DNA of 64,000 nt from Linnemannia elongata (taxonomy: Eukaryota > Mortierellomycota > Mortierellomycetes > Mortierellales > Mortierellaceae). How positions within the stretch are numbered: the stretch's first letter is position 1; every line of letters starts with the position of its first letter. Location of the stretch: NCBI GenBank assembly GCA_036320915.1, contig JAXBDG010000009.1, positions 2,170,001-2,234,000 of the forward strand, given 5' to 3'. A program made the translations under genes and the position numbers. Below, one piece after another: positions 27,101 through 37,137 of the stretch. The notes under the pieces are model-generated. The model saw only the letters and a list, made by a program, of their open reading frames with translations, was not told where the DNA came from and did no database searches.

Positions 27101-28765
27101 CAGCCAAGGAGCTGTTTAGCTGTATGGTCAAGGTCAGCTACTACATGCCTTGCCGCATTGACGGCTTCCCTAAGAGCAGAGTAAGTCACAGTTATTTGGC
27201 GTTCGATTGAACGAAGCAGGCAATCGTTTATGCAGCAGTTTCTGATTCTTTTTATTATTTACTTTTTCTACTGCTTATAGAAATACGGTGCAGGATTGGT
27301 GGTTGATGCGGAGCGTGGATTGATTGTTATTTCGCGCAACATTGTGCCTTTTGCTATGGGAGACCTGAGCATCACCATTGCTGACTCGATCATTGTTCCA
27401 GGAAAAGTCGTGTACTTGCACCCAACCCACAACTTTGCCATCATCTCGTACAACCCCAAGGATGTCGGTGGCACACCCATTCAGTCAGCCAAGATCTCTC
27501 CTATCAACCTTGTCCAGGGACACCAGGTCTCCCTTGTCGCCTTCAACCACAACCAGCGCCCCATCTGCCTCAGGACTGTTGTTACCGATATCACCAGTGT
27601 GACCATCCCCCACAACGGAACTCCTCGTTTCAGAGGTATCAACTTGGATGCCATCACATTGGATACCCCCTTGGCTCAGCAATGCTCGTCGGGTGTCTTG
27701 GCTGACAGCGAAGGCCGTGTTCAGGGATTGTGGTTGTCGTACCTCGGAGAGCGCAACAACTCGGGACGCGACAATGAGTACTACCTTGGACTGCACATCT
27801 CAACCATTATGCCCGTCCTTCAGCCCATGCAGGAGGGCCTTTACCCTAAGTTGCGCAACTTGAACATTGAGGTCATGCCCGTTCAGATGGCTCAGGCCCG
27901 CCACATGGGTCTTACAGATGTCTGGGTCAAGAAGGTCGAGGAAGCCAACCCATCTCGCCATCACATTTTTATGGTTCGTCGGACAGAGACTGGATCGGTT
28001 TCGGCATCAATTTTGCAGGAGCTTGACTTGATCTTGAGCATCAACGGCAAGGTTATTACGCGCATGTACGAGTTGGATGTCCAGTATGACGCAACGGAGC
28101 TGGACATTGTTGTGCTGAGGAAGAAGGCTGAGGTCAAGTTAACTGTTCCTACCGAGCCCATCAGTGGACAGGGCACCAACCGGTTGGTGATCTGGGCAGG
28201 AGCCATGATGCACGAGCCCCACAAGGCCGTTCTCCAGCAGAGCAAGACTTTGCCCAGTCGCGTCTATGTTAGCGCCCGCTCCAAGGGCTCGCCCTCGTAC
28301 ATGTACGGCATGGTTCCCACCATGTGGATCACTCATATCAACGGCACCCCCACCCCTGATCTGGACTCTTTGCTGATCGCCGTCAAGAAGTGCCAGGATA
28401 ACTCGTATGTTCGCGTCAAGGCCATGAGCTTTGATATGGTCCCGACCGTCCTCAGCATCAAGACCAACATGCACTACTGGTACGTTTATTCTTCTATTTG
28501 TATTTTGGGATAAATAGTCAGCTATTATATTCGAGAACAACTCTAACACTATTTCGCGATATTTCTTGCGACTAATAGGCCAACAGCAGAGATGGTCAGG
28601 GATGATAACGAGGAGTCTGGATGGCGTAAGGTGGTCGATGCTCCTGCTGTTACTGCAGCCAACGGCGAAAGCTCGACGACAGCAGAGGAGGACATGGACG
28701 AGACTGTGGCTGTGAATGTCGATGGAGAGGAAGTTGACATGGAAGATGACAACGCCGGAAACTAA
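24131..28765 (+). CDS. NMA111: Nma111-type HtrA serine protease with PDZ domains
   Basis: Nuclear HtrA protease known in yeast as a pro-apoptotic factor that degrades the inhibitor Bir1. Seven exons: 24131-24461, 25285-25351, 25474-25575, 25818-26018, 26145-27180, 27281-28479 and 28579-28765 (1040 residues; yeast 997). Residues 25-40 include KRRR, a possible nuclear signal. The trypsin-like triad is visible as His134 (LTNRHVACAG), Asp165 (DPVHDFGFLKFD) and Ser251 (GGSSGSPV), with spacing as in the yeast protein. PDZ-like regions follow ([17 protein letters not shown]). The second half repeats a protease-like lobe that has lost the triad, then a further PDZ-like region ([16 protein letters not shown]). 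The first intron (24462-25284) is 823 nt. The acidic C-terminal end is ordinary. Confidence 0.95.
24462..25284 (+). other. Long first intron of the Nma111 gene
   Basis: 823-nt intron (donor GTAATA, acceptor ACTAG) between the N-terminal exon and the exon encoding [13 protein letters not shown]. It contains CAACA-rich and C-run segments but no defensible gene. Other introns of this gene are 85-245 nt. Confidence 0.75.
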
Positions 28766-29003
28766 AACGGTTGATTCTGCTGCATTGTTATTTTTCTTTC
28801 ACATCTGTTCATTGTCGCCTTTACCTTTTCCACCTCACTTTGTTGTTCCATTCATTTTTCACACGCATTACTTTGTTTAGCTATAGAAACCCACCCTTTT
28901 ATTATCTCTTTCCTTTTGCTCTGTTACGTTTGTATGATTGTTCTTTATCTTTTTTTCTTTATTCCGTTGTTCATTACTTATTGACTCTTGTTTATTTATC
29001 GTA

Positions 29004-29009
29004 AATAAA
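29004..29009 (+). promoter_or_regulatory. Polyadenylation signal of the Nma111 gene
   Basis: AATAAA about 240 nt after the stop codon, following a T-rich 3' UTR. Confidence 0.35.
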
Positions 29010-30402
29010 CATTTCTTCGTTACTAAAAATAATACCCTGTTGGTTTCTTTCTATTCTTGCTGATCTGCATTTGAGAAGAAAACTGCACGGACCAAGTTGG
29101 TGTAAAATTTCAGGCTCGCTTGTTTGAGTATCTTGACTTTTAATAGGCTTGTCCATGCCTGTAGAGACGATCTCGTGTTACCGACGGCTATGGTGGTTGC
29201 GATTTTTTTTTTTTTTTTTGCAGACTTGAAATATATAAGGGGTGTTGTTCAATCAGATTGAAATGGCTGATGGTACCTAACATCATCTTCGCAAAGTTTG
29301 CCTCATATATGTATCTGCAGCCAGCAGTTTTTTGTTTGCTCACTGTTTTTCTCACTCTTTCCCATATCGGTACCGTCAAAAATGTCCACAAGATATAGAA
29401 GAAGAGCTCGAACAGAGCGTGCACAACAAGATTGCCAAGAGAGACGACTCGCTGCAAGAAAAGTTCTTCCATCGAGCTAGATGTTGTCGATTTTGTTCAA
29501 GTCCCGAGTGCACAGGAGAGAGGTTGATAAAAATGTTGCTCGAATGGCTTGAGGAATGAAGATGCGGAAACCCCCAATGGAGCATCACGTCAAGTGATCC
29601 GCAGGAAAACTGCGAACACAAACAATAACAATGAGCTACAGCTATTCACCCAAGTGAAACCAAGGGTCCGATCCCTTCGTTTTTTTTTGTTTTTTTTTTT
29701 TTTATCGCCCAACGATTATTTCATGATCGCCATTCTATATCTCTCTGCTTATTATTAAGTCGCTTCCTATCTACATTGGTTGTGAGATTAAAACAATATG
29801 TACTTTAATATGATATTACTGCCTCAAAATGAGCAGGAAAATAAGGAGCAAAAGGAAGAGAGAAAAAAAAAAAAAAGAAAAAGTGACAGACACATTGCAG
29901 TTGATAAGGGTCGATTCATTGATGGCCATTCCCAGAAAAAAACAAAACATTGATTGAACAACATGAGCGACATAGTTGTAGTTAATATAGGTCCACGAAC
30001 ATCCTGCGAATGAGAGGGGTCATTTCGTATTGTCCAACTTGTCTGAGAAGATGCCGACACAATTGTTTATCTCAAGGCAGGAGGGGGTAAAGAACAACGA
30101 CAAAGGTTATTATCCAAACCTTGGCTGATTAAGGTTATCTCGTACACAACATAAGCTTTTTTTGGCACATCTCCAACGTTATTACATGGTAATGCTACTA
30201 CTTTTTCTTTTTTTTTTAAAAAAAAATTACATCTGAAGAAAAACAAAATGTAGACGCGCTAGTTGTAATAACTACGAAAATATGTCCTTGAACGACTGAA
30301 GAGAGGGAGCGAGTGTGGACAACCCACCAAGACTCCTTCGCCCTCGAGTTCCTTGCCGTAGAAGGTGAGCTAGATGAACACAAAGTAAAAAAGTGTACTG
30401 TA

Positions 30403-30511
30403 CAGGTAGGTTCCAAAAAGAATTTTACAACTTTTTTGAGAGCTCTTTCTTTTTCCTGGTTTTTTTTTTTTTTTTTTTTTTAAAAAAAAAATTCTTTTTG
30501 GAACCTGACTG
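30403..30511. mobile_element. Tc1/mariner-like MITE with TA target duplication
   Basis: A 109-bp foldback element. Left end reads CAGGTAGGTTCCAAAAAG and the complement of the right end reads CAGTCAGGTTCCAAAAAG. The match continues through GAATTTT, so the inverted repeats are about 24-25 bp with two mismatches. The dinucleotide TA flanks both ends (30401-30402 and 30512-30513), as expected for Tc1/mariner transposition. The interior is mostly a T run followed by an A run and has no transposase, so it is non-autonomous. The call rests on structure alone; no second copy is visible in this window. Confidence 0.7.
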
Positions 30512-30846
30512 TACCGAACCGCCGAAAAGGTTACTGGCATGGACAAGTAATAACCCTCTGGTCATAGATGACTGATTGAGAGTGTGGGCAACATAGAGAT
30601 AGGGAGAAAGGTCGACGGCAGAGAGAGAGAGAGTGAGAGAGGGACAGAATAAGAAAGTAGAGCAAGAGGTGGAGAGTATACAGTCAGCAAAGAAACGATA
30701 ACAGAAAAAGCAAGGAGGACATTGGTCCGAGAAAAAAAATGGTTGCGCTTTAAGCGCATTCAGATCTTGACAATAAGCAGGATGCTTTTGAACCGCCAGA
30801 GGAACGAACGAAAAATGGGGACGACCACAGGAGAAAACTCTCCGCT

Positions 30847-32553
30847 TTAGTCCCTATTTCCCGCTCTCCCATGCGACCCCTTCAAGTACTCGATGATAGA
30901 GTCTGTTGCAGCCTTGCGCCGCCTCAAGACCTCATCACGAGCACGAAAGGGCGAATCTGCTGTCAAGTCCGAACCCACTTTTTCCCGTGCCAATGTCACC
31001 GAGGTCATAGTGTTTGTTGAAGACGCCTTATATCCTTCGAGCGTAGGAAGCAGTGGTGGGGGAAGAGAGGACGAACCCATGCACGAAGGCAACGCTGATC
31101 TCAATTGATCAACGCTGCTTTTCGCCCAGGCTTCACCCTTTCTTACCGACCTCTGCTGTCCACCGCCTTCCGGACACGAAACGCGTACATCAATACACGG
31201 CTGGCATCGCTCCTGCTTCATGCTGAATCGTGCCGAGCTTCCCGTGTGATCAGGCTCGCTGTGTTGAACGAGAGTCGACACGGTAGCAATTCCTGGTATG
31301 GAGTTCTTGTCTACAGAATCGCCCTTCCTGACCGAAAAAGGAGTCAAGTCAATCGGCGCTGAGGCAGTGTGGTCCTGGTCGTCGTCGTTTATGTCCATCT
31401 CGCTTGATGCCGAAAGGGAATCGTCCTCTAGGATAGAGGAAACCTCCTGAGGCACTTCCAAACCAGCAGCGATAAGCCTCTTGCGCTGCTCGCGGAGAAT
31501 GCTCCTACTACCCCTGCCAGAGTTCCCCGGTATCATGGCCACCTCCAACAACAACTCGAAGGCGAGAGCGGCTTCTTTCGAAGAAGGAGCAGGGACTGAT
31601 GGAGTAGACTTGGGAGACTTCTTGGCCGCCAGTGCCGTCGGTGTCTTCTTTCGAGGCTTTCTGGGGGGAGTTGGTGTTGCCTGGGAAGGAGGCTGGCTCG
31701 CGAGGGTCAGTGTTTGCTTCTTGGGCAGCAAGAGTCTGGGTACAGAACTTGTCTTCTGGGTAGGCCTCTCGGCGGGAACGGGTGGTGGTGGTGGTGGTGA
31801 TGGTGGTGGTGGTGGAGGGGCAGCCTGAGCTCGCAGTTCTTGAAGGATCATGGCCCAGCGATCAGGGTGCACATTATTAATAAGTTGCACAGGAGGAGCC
31901 TGACGCATTCGTCGTTGCCGGGATTGGGTGGGGTCAAGATCGCATGGCCGGTTAACACTGCCAGCCTGGTTGGAGTTACTGTTGCTGTCAAAGTAGTTGT
32001 TGTACGGGACACTAATGGCGTTGTTGTTGTTATTGCTGCTGCCGCACTGGGCCTGGACGTAGTTCCCTCTGTCTCGGTTCTGCGACATTTGAAAGGCGAC
32101 GTTGTACCCGCCACCGTGTTGCTGTCGTGGGTACTCTTGTCCAAGGTGCCTGTGTGACTGGCTTTGGAAAGGTGGCTGTTGCGAGCGTGTCTGATTGAGC
32201 GCGTCGAAGTCCTGACCACTTGCAGAATGTGAAGGAGGAAGGGGATACGGTTCCTGAGACAGGATCGATTCGTATTTGGAGTCGTCGTCCGATTCAGGGC
32301 TGTAAGGCCACTGCAAGTCGGAGGTAGACGAGTCTTCCAAGTTATCAAAGACCCAGTCAGGGACAAAAGCAGTGGGATTGTAGGCTGGGTGAGATCGATA
32401 CTCTGGTGGCCGCTGCTCTTGTCCAGGTGAGGGCGTTTGTTCCGGTGTTCGAGGGTCTCGAGTAGTGCTTGTGAAAGGCGTTGTTGTGCCCCCCGTCTTC
32501 CACGAAAAAATTGAGGTGTTGTTGTAGATGGAGAGGTTAATTGGCTTTCGCAT
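30847..32553 (-). CDS. Unrecognised disordered, proline-rich protein
   Basis: Open frame of 568 codons from the Met at 32553 (MRKPINLSIYNNTSIFSW). The frame extends upstream to 32703, but that part reads from a pyrimidine-rich leader and lacks protein character. I recognise no family. Visible features: a short N-terminal block that may be conserved (HPAYNPTAFVPDWVFDNLED), long Gln/Ser/Asn-rich linkers, a Pro run (about 31750-31820), a Lys-rich basic patch (KPRKKTPTALAAKKSPK), and a predicted helical segment (AALAFELLLEVAMIPG, then SILREQRKRLIAAGLEVPQE). The C-terminus has another basic helix (EVLRRRKAATDSIIEYLKG). Basic plus acidic motifs suggest a nuclear or scaffold protein, but that is a guess. 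A TATA-like CATAAAAG lies on the minus strand near 32846-32853. Confidence 0.6.
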   Translation of the reverse strand: MRKPINLSIYNNTSIFSWKTGGTTTPFTSTTRDPRTPEQTPSPGQEQRPPEYRSHPAYNPTAFVPDWVFDNLEDSSTSDLQWPYSPESDDDSKYESILSQEPYPLPPSHSASGQDFDALNQTRSQQPPFQSQSHRHLGQEYPRQQHGGGYNVAFQMSQNRDRGNYVQAQCGSSNNNNNAISVPYNNYFDSNSNSNQAGSVNRPCDLDPTQSRQRRMRQAPPVQLINNVHPDRWAMILQELRAQAAPPPPPPSPPPPPPVPAERPTQKTSSVPRLLLPKKQTLTLASQPPSQATPTPPRKPRKKTPTALAAKKSPKSTPSVPAPSSKEAALAFELLLEVAMIPGNSGRGSRSILREQRKRLIAAGLEVPQEVSSILEDDSLSASSEMDINDDDQDHTASAPIDLTPFSVRKGDSVDKNSIPGIATVSTLVQHSEPDHTGSSARFSMKQERCQPCIDVRVSCPEGGGQQRSVRKGEAWAKSSVDQLRSALPSCMGSSSLPPPLLPTLEGYKASSTNTMTSVTLAREKVGSDLTADSPFRARDEVLRRRKAATDSIIEYLKGSHGRAGNRD

Positions 32554-32667
32554 TGTGATTGTGAGTGAATGAATGCGTCGTGGAGAGCGACTGATTGTAG
32601 TAGAATAGTTTGTAAATGAAGTGTGTCTCCCTTCAGACAGTCGATGGTGAAAGGCGAATAGGAAAGA

Positions 32668-32786
32668 CGAGAAAGGGGAAGAGGGAAAGACGAAAGAAAA
32701 CAAAGGGAAGAAGAGCGACGAGAAAGGGGAAGAAGATGAGAAAGGAGAAGAGGAAAGACGAAAGGAAACGAAGGGAAGAAGAGGGT
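32668..32786. repeat. Imperfect purine-rich tandem repeat upstream of the disordered-protein gene
   Basis: Two near-identical purine units of about 50 nt on the plus strand, at about 32668-32718 and 32737-32786, each with the core AGGGAAAGACGAAAG or AGGAAAGACGAAAGG followed by GAAGGGAAGAAGAG-like sequence. They sit inside a nearly pure purine tract (about 32646-32830). On the minus strand this is the CT-rich promoter or leader of the 30847-32553 gene. Confidence 0.65.
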
Positions 32787-33014
32787 AAGGAAGGAAGAAG
32801 GGAGAAAGGAAGAAAGGGAGGAATAAACAAAGGGAGCGGAACTGCTTTTATGCCTTCATTGCTGAATCCTTTGACCAATCAATAGCCACTCTTGTGCCTT
32901 CCGTGGGAGAAAAATAATGCGTGTGAAAAAGTGGTGGCAAACCTAACAAAGACTGCTATTCGAGGGAAAGGATAGAGGCTCAAAGGGTAGGACAAGTTAT
33001 TTTTTATTAAATCG

Positions 33015-34933
33015 TCATTGTTCCTGTGAATGCTGCAGGGGACGTCGAGTCCTCTCAATAAGAGCGCCAGTCTGCGAAAAGACCAAAAAGGTGACAGCAC
33101 TCGCAGGTGCTGCCTTTAAGATTCCTGGCAAAAGACCCTTGTATAGCGCCAGATACCCCTCCTGTCGCACAATATGAACTATACACCTCCATACCGTCGT
33201 CGGTGCTGCTCCTGGCCCACCACCAGTAATTCCTACGATGTTCCTTTGCTGCTCTGACCCTTGAATCTGCAAACGCTTCCTGACCATGTCCAGTGGATAG
33301 ACTGCAGTCTTGGAGATCACGCCCGACATGGCTCCGCATGCCATATCCTCCAAGCCTAGCAAGATCTGTCCAAAGGTCTTCTTCTTCTCCTCCTTGTACG
33401 GGGGGTCGGATGTGGATCCATATGATGTTTCAGAGTTGTGGGACGATGCAACTGAGGGTTCTGAAAGGAACGAGGCGTCGACTGCCTTGGCCTTGAGCCA
33501 GGCTGCCAGTTGTTTGAGGGAATCGTACGACCCAAACATAACGCCCATATATGGGATGACCTGAATCAATGCTGGAGTCATGCCCCTGTAGAATCCTTTC
33601 ACGCCATCCTGTCTAAAGATATGTCGGAATGCCTGAGGAACTCCTGTGTACACCTACGTAGGACGAGAACAAAGAGTTAAATTAGGATTGCGTGCTTCAC
33701 CAACTGCGATTCGGAATAGGAGCTGAAAAGGAGTTGAAAAGGAGTTGGAATCATGAAAATAAGGAGAAGATGTATCCTGCCAATCCTGTTGCCCAAGTAG
33801 GTAAAAGTTGTTACTCTTCGCCCTGGTAGTACTGCCTCCTTCATTCCCGCATGTTCCGTGAGTTTACCTTGACATCGCGTTGGACAGCAAACCGGGTCCG
33901 CAAGAGATCAAAGGGGTATGTGCAAGCGGTAGCCATGATTCCAGCAGTGGCCCCGCTGACAAACGACTGGACCGACGACGATTGAGTGACGGTAGTAAAG
34001 ACTTGGACGTAAACTGGGACTCCATTCCTGTACTTTTGTGCAAGACGTGCCCGTTGCGTTGCTGAAAGCTCGGCCGCCTTGGACAAGAAGAGTTTTGTCT
34101 GCTGGTACGCCAAGAATTGGATCCCGCCGTATGTCAAATAAAGGTATTCCGCCGCCATATTACCCTTCCACAGACCCTGGTTCAAGGATAAGGTGAAATG
34201 AAAAGTATGTAAGCAACATGCACAATGGGTGAGAGGGAGGAGGGGATGATTTCAAATCCTTCAATTTTTGCTTCGCAACTCCTGCCATGTCCTCTGTCCG
34301 CTTACCCTGATCCCTTCTTCCCGAGCAATGGTGGCCATCCCCGAAAGCATGCCGTTGTATCTTGGTTGTACTGTCCGAGCTGCTGCAGCTAAGCTGTCTG
34401 CTGTTACTGCTGTCCTGCCTTTCATGTTCGAAAATCCGATTCCTTCTGCTGCTCCTGCTTTCCTCCGAAGAACCTTCGGCAGCTCCTTGCGTTGCGTTTG
34501 TAACTATTTGGATGAATATCCGAGGAGAAAGGAAAAACAGTAAGCCTCTGAGATCTCTCTCGTTTCAAGATCATTAGACAACTTTGAGTCCATAATCGTC
34601 CTTCTATGTTCTTACTTGTAGCCGGATCTTGACGACGTCCAAGGGGGCAATGACAAAGCGAGAGATTACACCTGCAGTTGATCCACAAAAGACTGTCTCT
34701 GCCTTTGTCAGGGTCGGTGTGCCAACGGCAATTCCTCCTTTATTGCTAGTGCCATGTTTCTGTTCAGGTTTTGAGCTGGCTGTTGTTGTTGTTTTGGTAG
34801 TTGAGGTAGTCGTCGTTAAAGGGATTTGTATTGGTGGTGAAGAGGAAGTAACGGCAAGGGAAGAGTGAGTGATGGTTTCTGCGAGGAGAGAGGCTGAGGT
34901 GTTCTGGGCGGAAGCAAAGCCCGGTTGTGCCAT
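33015..34933 (-). CDS. TPC1: Mitochondrial carrier, thiamine pyrophosphate (Tpc1) type
   Basis: Inner-membrane solute carrier (SLC25 family). Four exons on the minus strand: 34933-34616, 34503-34306, 34176-33868 and 33653-33015 (487 residues). All three carrier repeats are visible by their signature motifs: PLDVVKIRL, PFDLLRTRF and PLDMVRKRL, each followed by a G-rich matrix helix (for example EEGIRGLWKGN and QDGVKGFYRG). The pattern and the phrase GLWKGNMAAEYLYLTYGGIQF fit the Tpc1 group, which imports thiamine pyrophosphate for pyruvate and oxoglutarate dehydrogenases. Two features are unusual: a Ser/Thr-rich N-terminal extension of about 80 residues, and an insert of about 35 residues before repeat three (Ser-rich, then YKEEKKK). 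Substrate is inferred from similarity. The start is taken at MAQPG; upstream sequence reads as leader. Confidence 0.88.
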
Positions 34934-35432
34934 GTTGGAATGTGTGATGAAGAACGAAAAAGGAAGAACGAAAAAGGAAGAACAGCGTTGAAGAAAGATG
35001 AGGAAAAGGAATGAGGGAAAATAATAACAAAGGAGTGCGGGCAAGTTGAGGAGGAAGAGGAGGAGCAAAGAAAGGGGAAGTGGGGAAAGAAGAAGAAATA
35101 AAAATAGGTTCATAAGAAGGGCAAAGCAAAGCAAGCAAACCACCCCAAAGAAAAAAAAAATAAGATGTCCATGTGTTTACAGTTGCGCTTGTACTTTCCC
35201 ACACCGCTCAGATCGCTCCAATGGCAACATTGGAAGGTGACTTGTTTTAGATTCTTTTTTTTTTTTTTTTTTTTTTTTTGATGAAGATGGGATGTGGTTG
35301 GAGGAAGAGGGAAAGAAGAACGAACACAGAAGTGCCTGTACCTGACAATGGCTCTCTTCTTTTCTTTTCTTTTTTTATTTCTTTCTCGCGGGCGCAGATG
35401 ATGTCACGTAGGTAGCAATTGATCAAGGCGCG

Positions 35433-35466
<34 letters not shown>

Positions 35467-35888
35467 TACGATCTGTGAGTGATCAATCGACGTCGAGTCC
35501 AGTCTCGGTGCCTGGTTTCATATCTCATGAAAATGATACAATTAATATCTATATGAAAGCGGTGCAAACTTACACTCCAGAACTCTCAATTGGGGATTAA
35601 AACTTGAACAAGGACCACCATCGACTAATCCCTTAACGACATCATTACGGTTCCCCTCTTTTGAGATACCTCAATGCTTCGATTCATCGAAGAACCATAC
35701 TTGGATGTCTCTCTTGAACAAAAAAAAGGTACCGTACACGCTACAAAGAGGTCACAAAATTATGATTTCCTCAGCCAAGCCACCCATCATCAATGCTTCT
35801 TTTTTTTTCCTTCTTTGTATTGCCTCCAAAAGCTTCGTCCAAAGCTCACTCACACACATACTAAACAACACACTCATTCAACCACAAC
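34934..35888. other. Divergent promoter region, mitochondrial carrier and Rrp46
   Basis: 955 nt between divergent genes. A poly-T tract (about 35254-35279) lies nearer the carrier gene and a poly-A tract (about 35434-35464) lies nearer the exosome gene. Such tracts exclude nucleosomes in fungal promoters. Purine-rich sequence (34940-35100) is the leader of the carrier gene on its own strand. No gene is seen. Confidence 0.55.
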
Positions 35889-36863
35889 ATGTCGCGTCTC
35901 GACCGCACCCGCACATCCGCCCACCAGCTGCGCCCATTCTTCTCATCCCAGAACCTCCTCAACCGGGCCGACGGCTCCGCACAATTCGACTTTGGTACAC
36001 AACCGCTCACCTTTAACACCAACCCCCGAGGCCACACTTCTTCACACCAACGCACAAGAAAAAAAAATGACAATAACCATAGTCACACCATATATTAACC
36101 AAGCACAACTTCTTAACCTCGACTTTTCGTAGGCGAGTCGTCGGTGATGTGCTCAGTGGTCGGACCTGCAGAGGTCAAGTTGCGCGACGAGAAGTTGGAC
36201 AAGGCCACGATTGAGGTCGTTGTTAGACCATTGGTGGGTCTCCCTGGGATCAAGGACAAGGCACGGGAACAGGCTATCCGTGAGACCCTTGAACCCTTGA
36301 TTCTTTCAGGACTTCACCCCCGGACGGGTATCCAGATTGTTATTCAGACCATGAAGGATGACGGCAGCGTAAGTTCAAGTTGTGGTGGTTATTATTGAAA
36401 GACCATGATCCTTGCTTGCAAACCATTTACACCGCTAATTAATTGACCCTTTCAATGATCTGCGATGAATTAGATTTTGGCAACGGCATTCAACGCAACC
36501 ATCCTGGCTCTCCTTGACGCCGGTATACCCCTCAAATCCATCCTCGGCGCCGTCACCTGCATCGTCGACGCTGAAACCAACCAGATCCTCCTCGACCCCA
36601 CCACCCAAGAACTCGCCAACGCAAAATCCACCCACACCTTTGTCTTTGATAACAAGTCCTCAATAACCTCTGATAGCAAACAGGATGACAAGGAGGCAGT
36701 AGAGGTCGCAACATTGTACTCGGACAGCACAGGATTGTTCTCGGAGGAGGAGTACTTTGAGTGTGCTCAGATCTGTTATAAGGCTGTGCAGGCTGTTCAT
36801 GGATTCATCCGGACGGCTGTTCAAAAGAAGTTGGAGAAGGAGCAACAACAGATTCATTCATAA
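35889..36863 (+). CDS. RRP46: Exosome core subunit Rrp46 (RNase PH-like)
   Basis: Non-catalytic RNase PH-fold subunit of the RNA exosome ring, acting in rRNA processing and mRNA decay. Three exons: 35889-35994, 36133-36368 and 36474-36863 (243 residues; yeast Rrp46 is 223). The N-terminus MSRLDRTRTSAHQLRPF leads into the RNase PH block LLNRADGSAQFDFGESSVMC, then VVGPAEVKLRDEKLDKATIE, and a second domain with SILATAFNATILALLDAGIP. These are characteristic of the Rrp46/EXOSC5 branch. The C-terminus has a Lys/Gln helix typical of the group. It is divergent from the carrier gene and convergent with the MEIOB-like gene, with only 274 nt between their ends. Confidence 0.93.
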
Positions 36864-36925
36864 GGACGCATATTCATTCGGGATCTGCTAAAAAGCGTAC
36901 ACTAGCTGTTGGCGATAATCTCAGC

Positions 36926-36931
36926 AATAAA
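36926..36931 (+). promoter_or_regulatory. Polyadenylation signal of the RRP46 gene
   Basis: AATAAA, 63 nt after the stop, in the short convergent gap before the MEIOB-like gene. Confidence 0.4.
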
Positions 36932-37137
36932 AAAAGATACGACGACTTCTCAGCGGTATTTGGAACCCGTGGGTACAGAAAGAAGGCACAACTCGGGATA
37001 TTAGCAATTGTAAAGTTGAACCAGGTAGCTCAGAGGAATCGGCAGGATGTAGCAATGGGGCCAAGAATCAATTTGCCATTGGATATTTCTTTGTCTGGAC
37101 ATGAATGCTTCGGGAAGTACGGCACAGCGCCAACCCA

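Larger units (their letters stand above)
28766..30846. other. Gene-poor convergent gap containing a MITE
   Basis: 2.1 kb between convergent genes. It begins with the T-rich 3' UTR of the protease gene. Near 29200-29760 there are short frames of no recognisable family. Poly-T/poly-A blocks occur at about 29202-29219, 29682-29703 and 30208-30227. A short coding-like stretch on the minus strand (about 30371-30330, reading LTFYGKELEGEGVL) follows a good acceptor but cannot be built into a gene. The MITE at 30403-30511 is listed separately. Confidence 0.5.

Noticed and set aside
29332..29559. Frame of 75 codons with two Cys pairs
   Set aside because: No start context, family or splice structure; too short to support.
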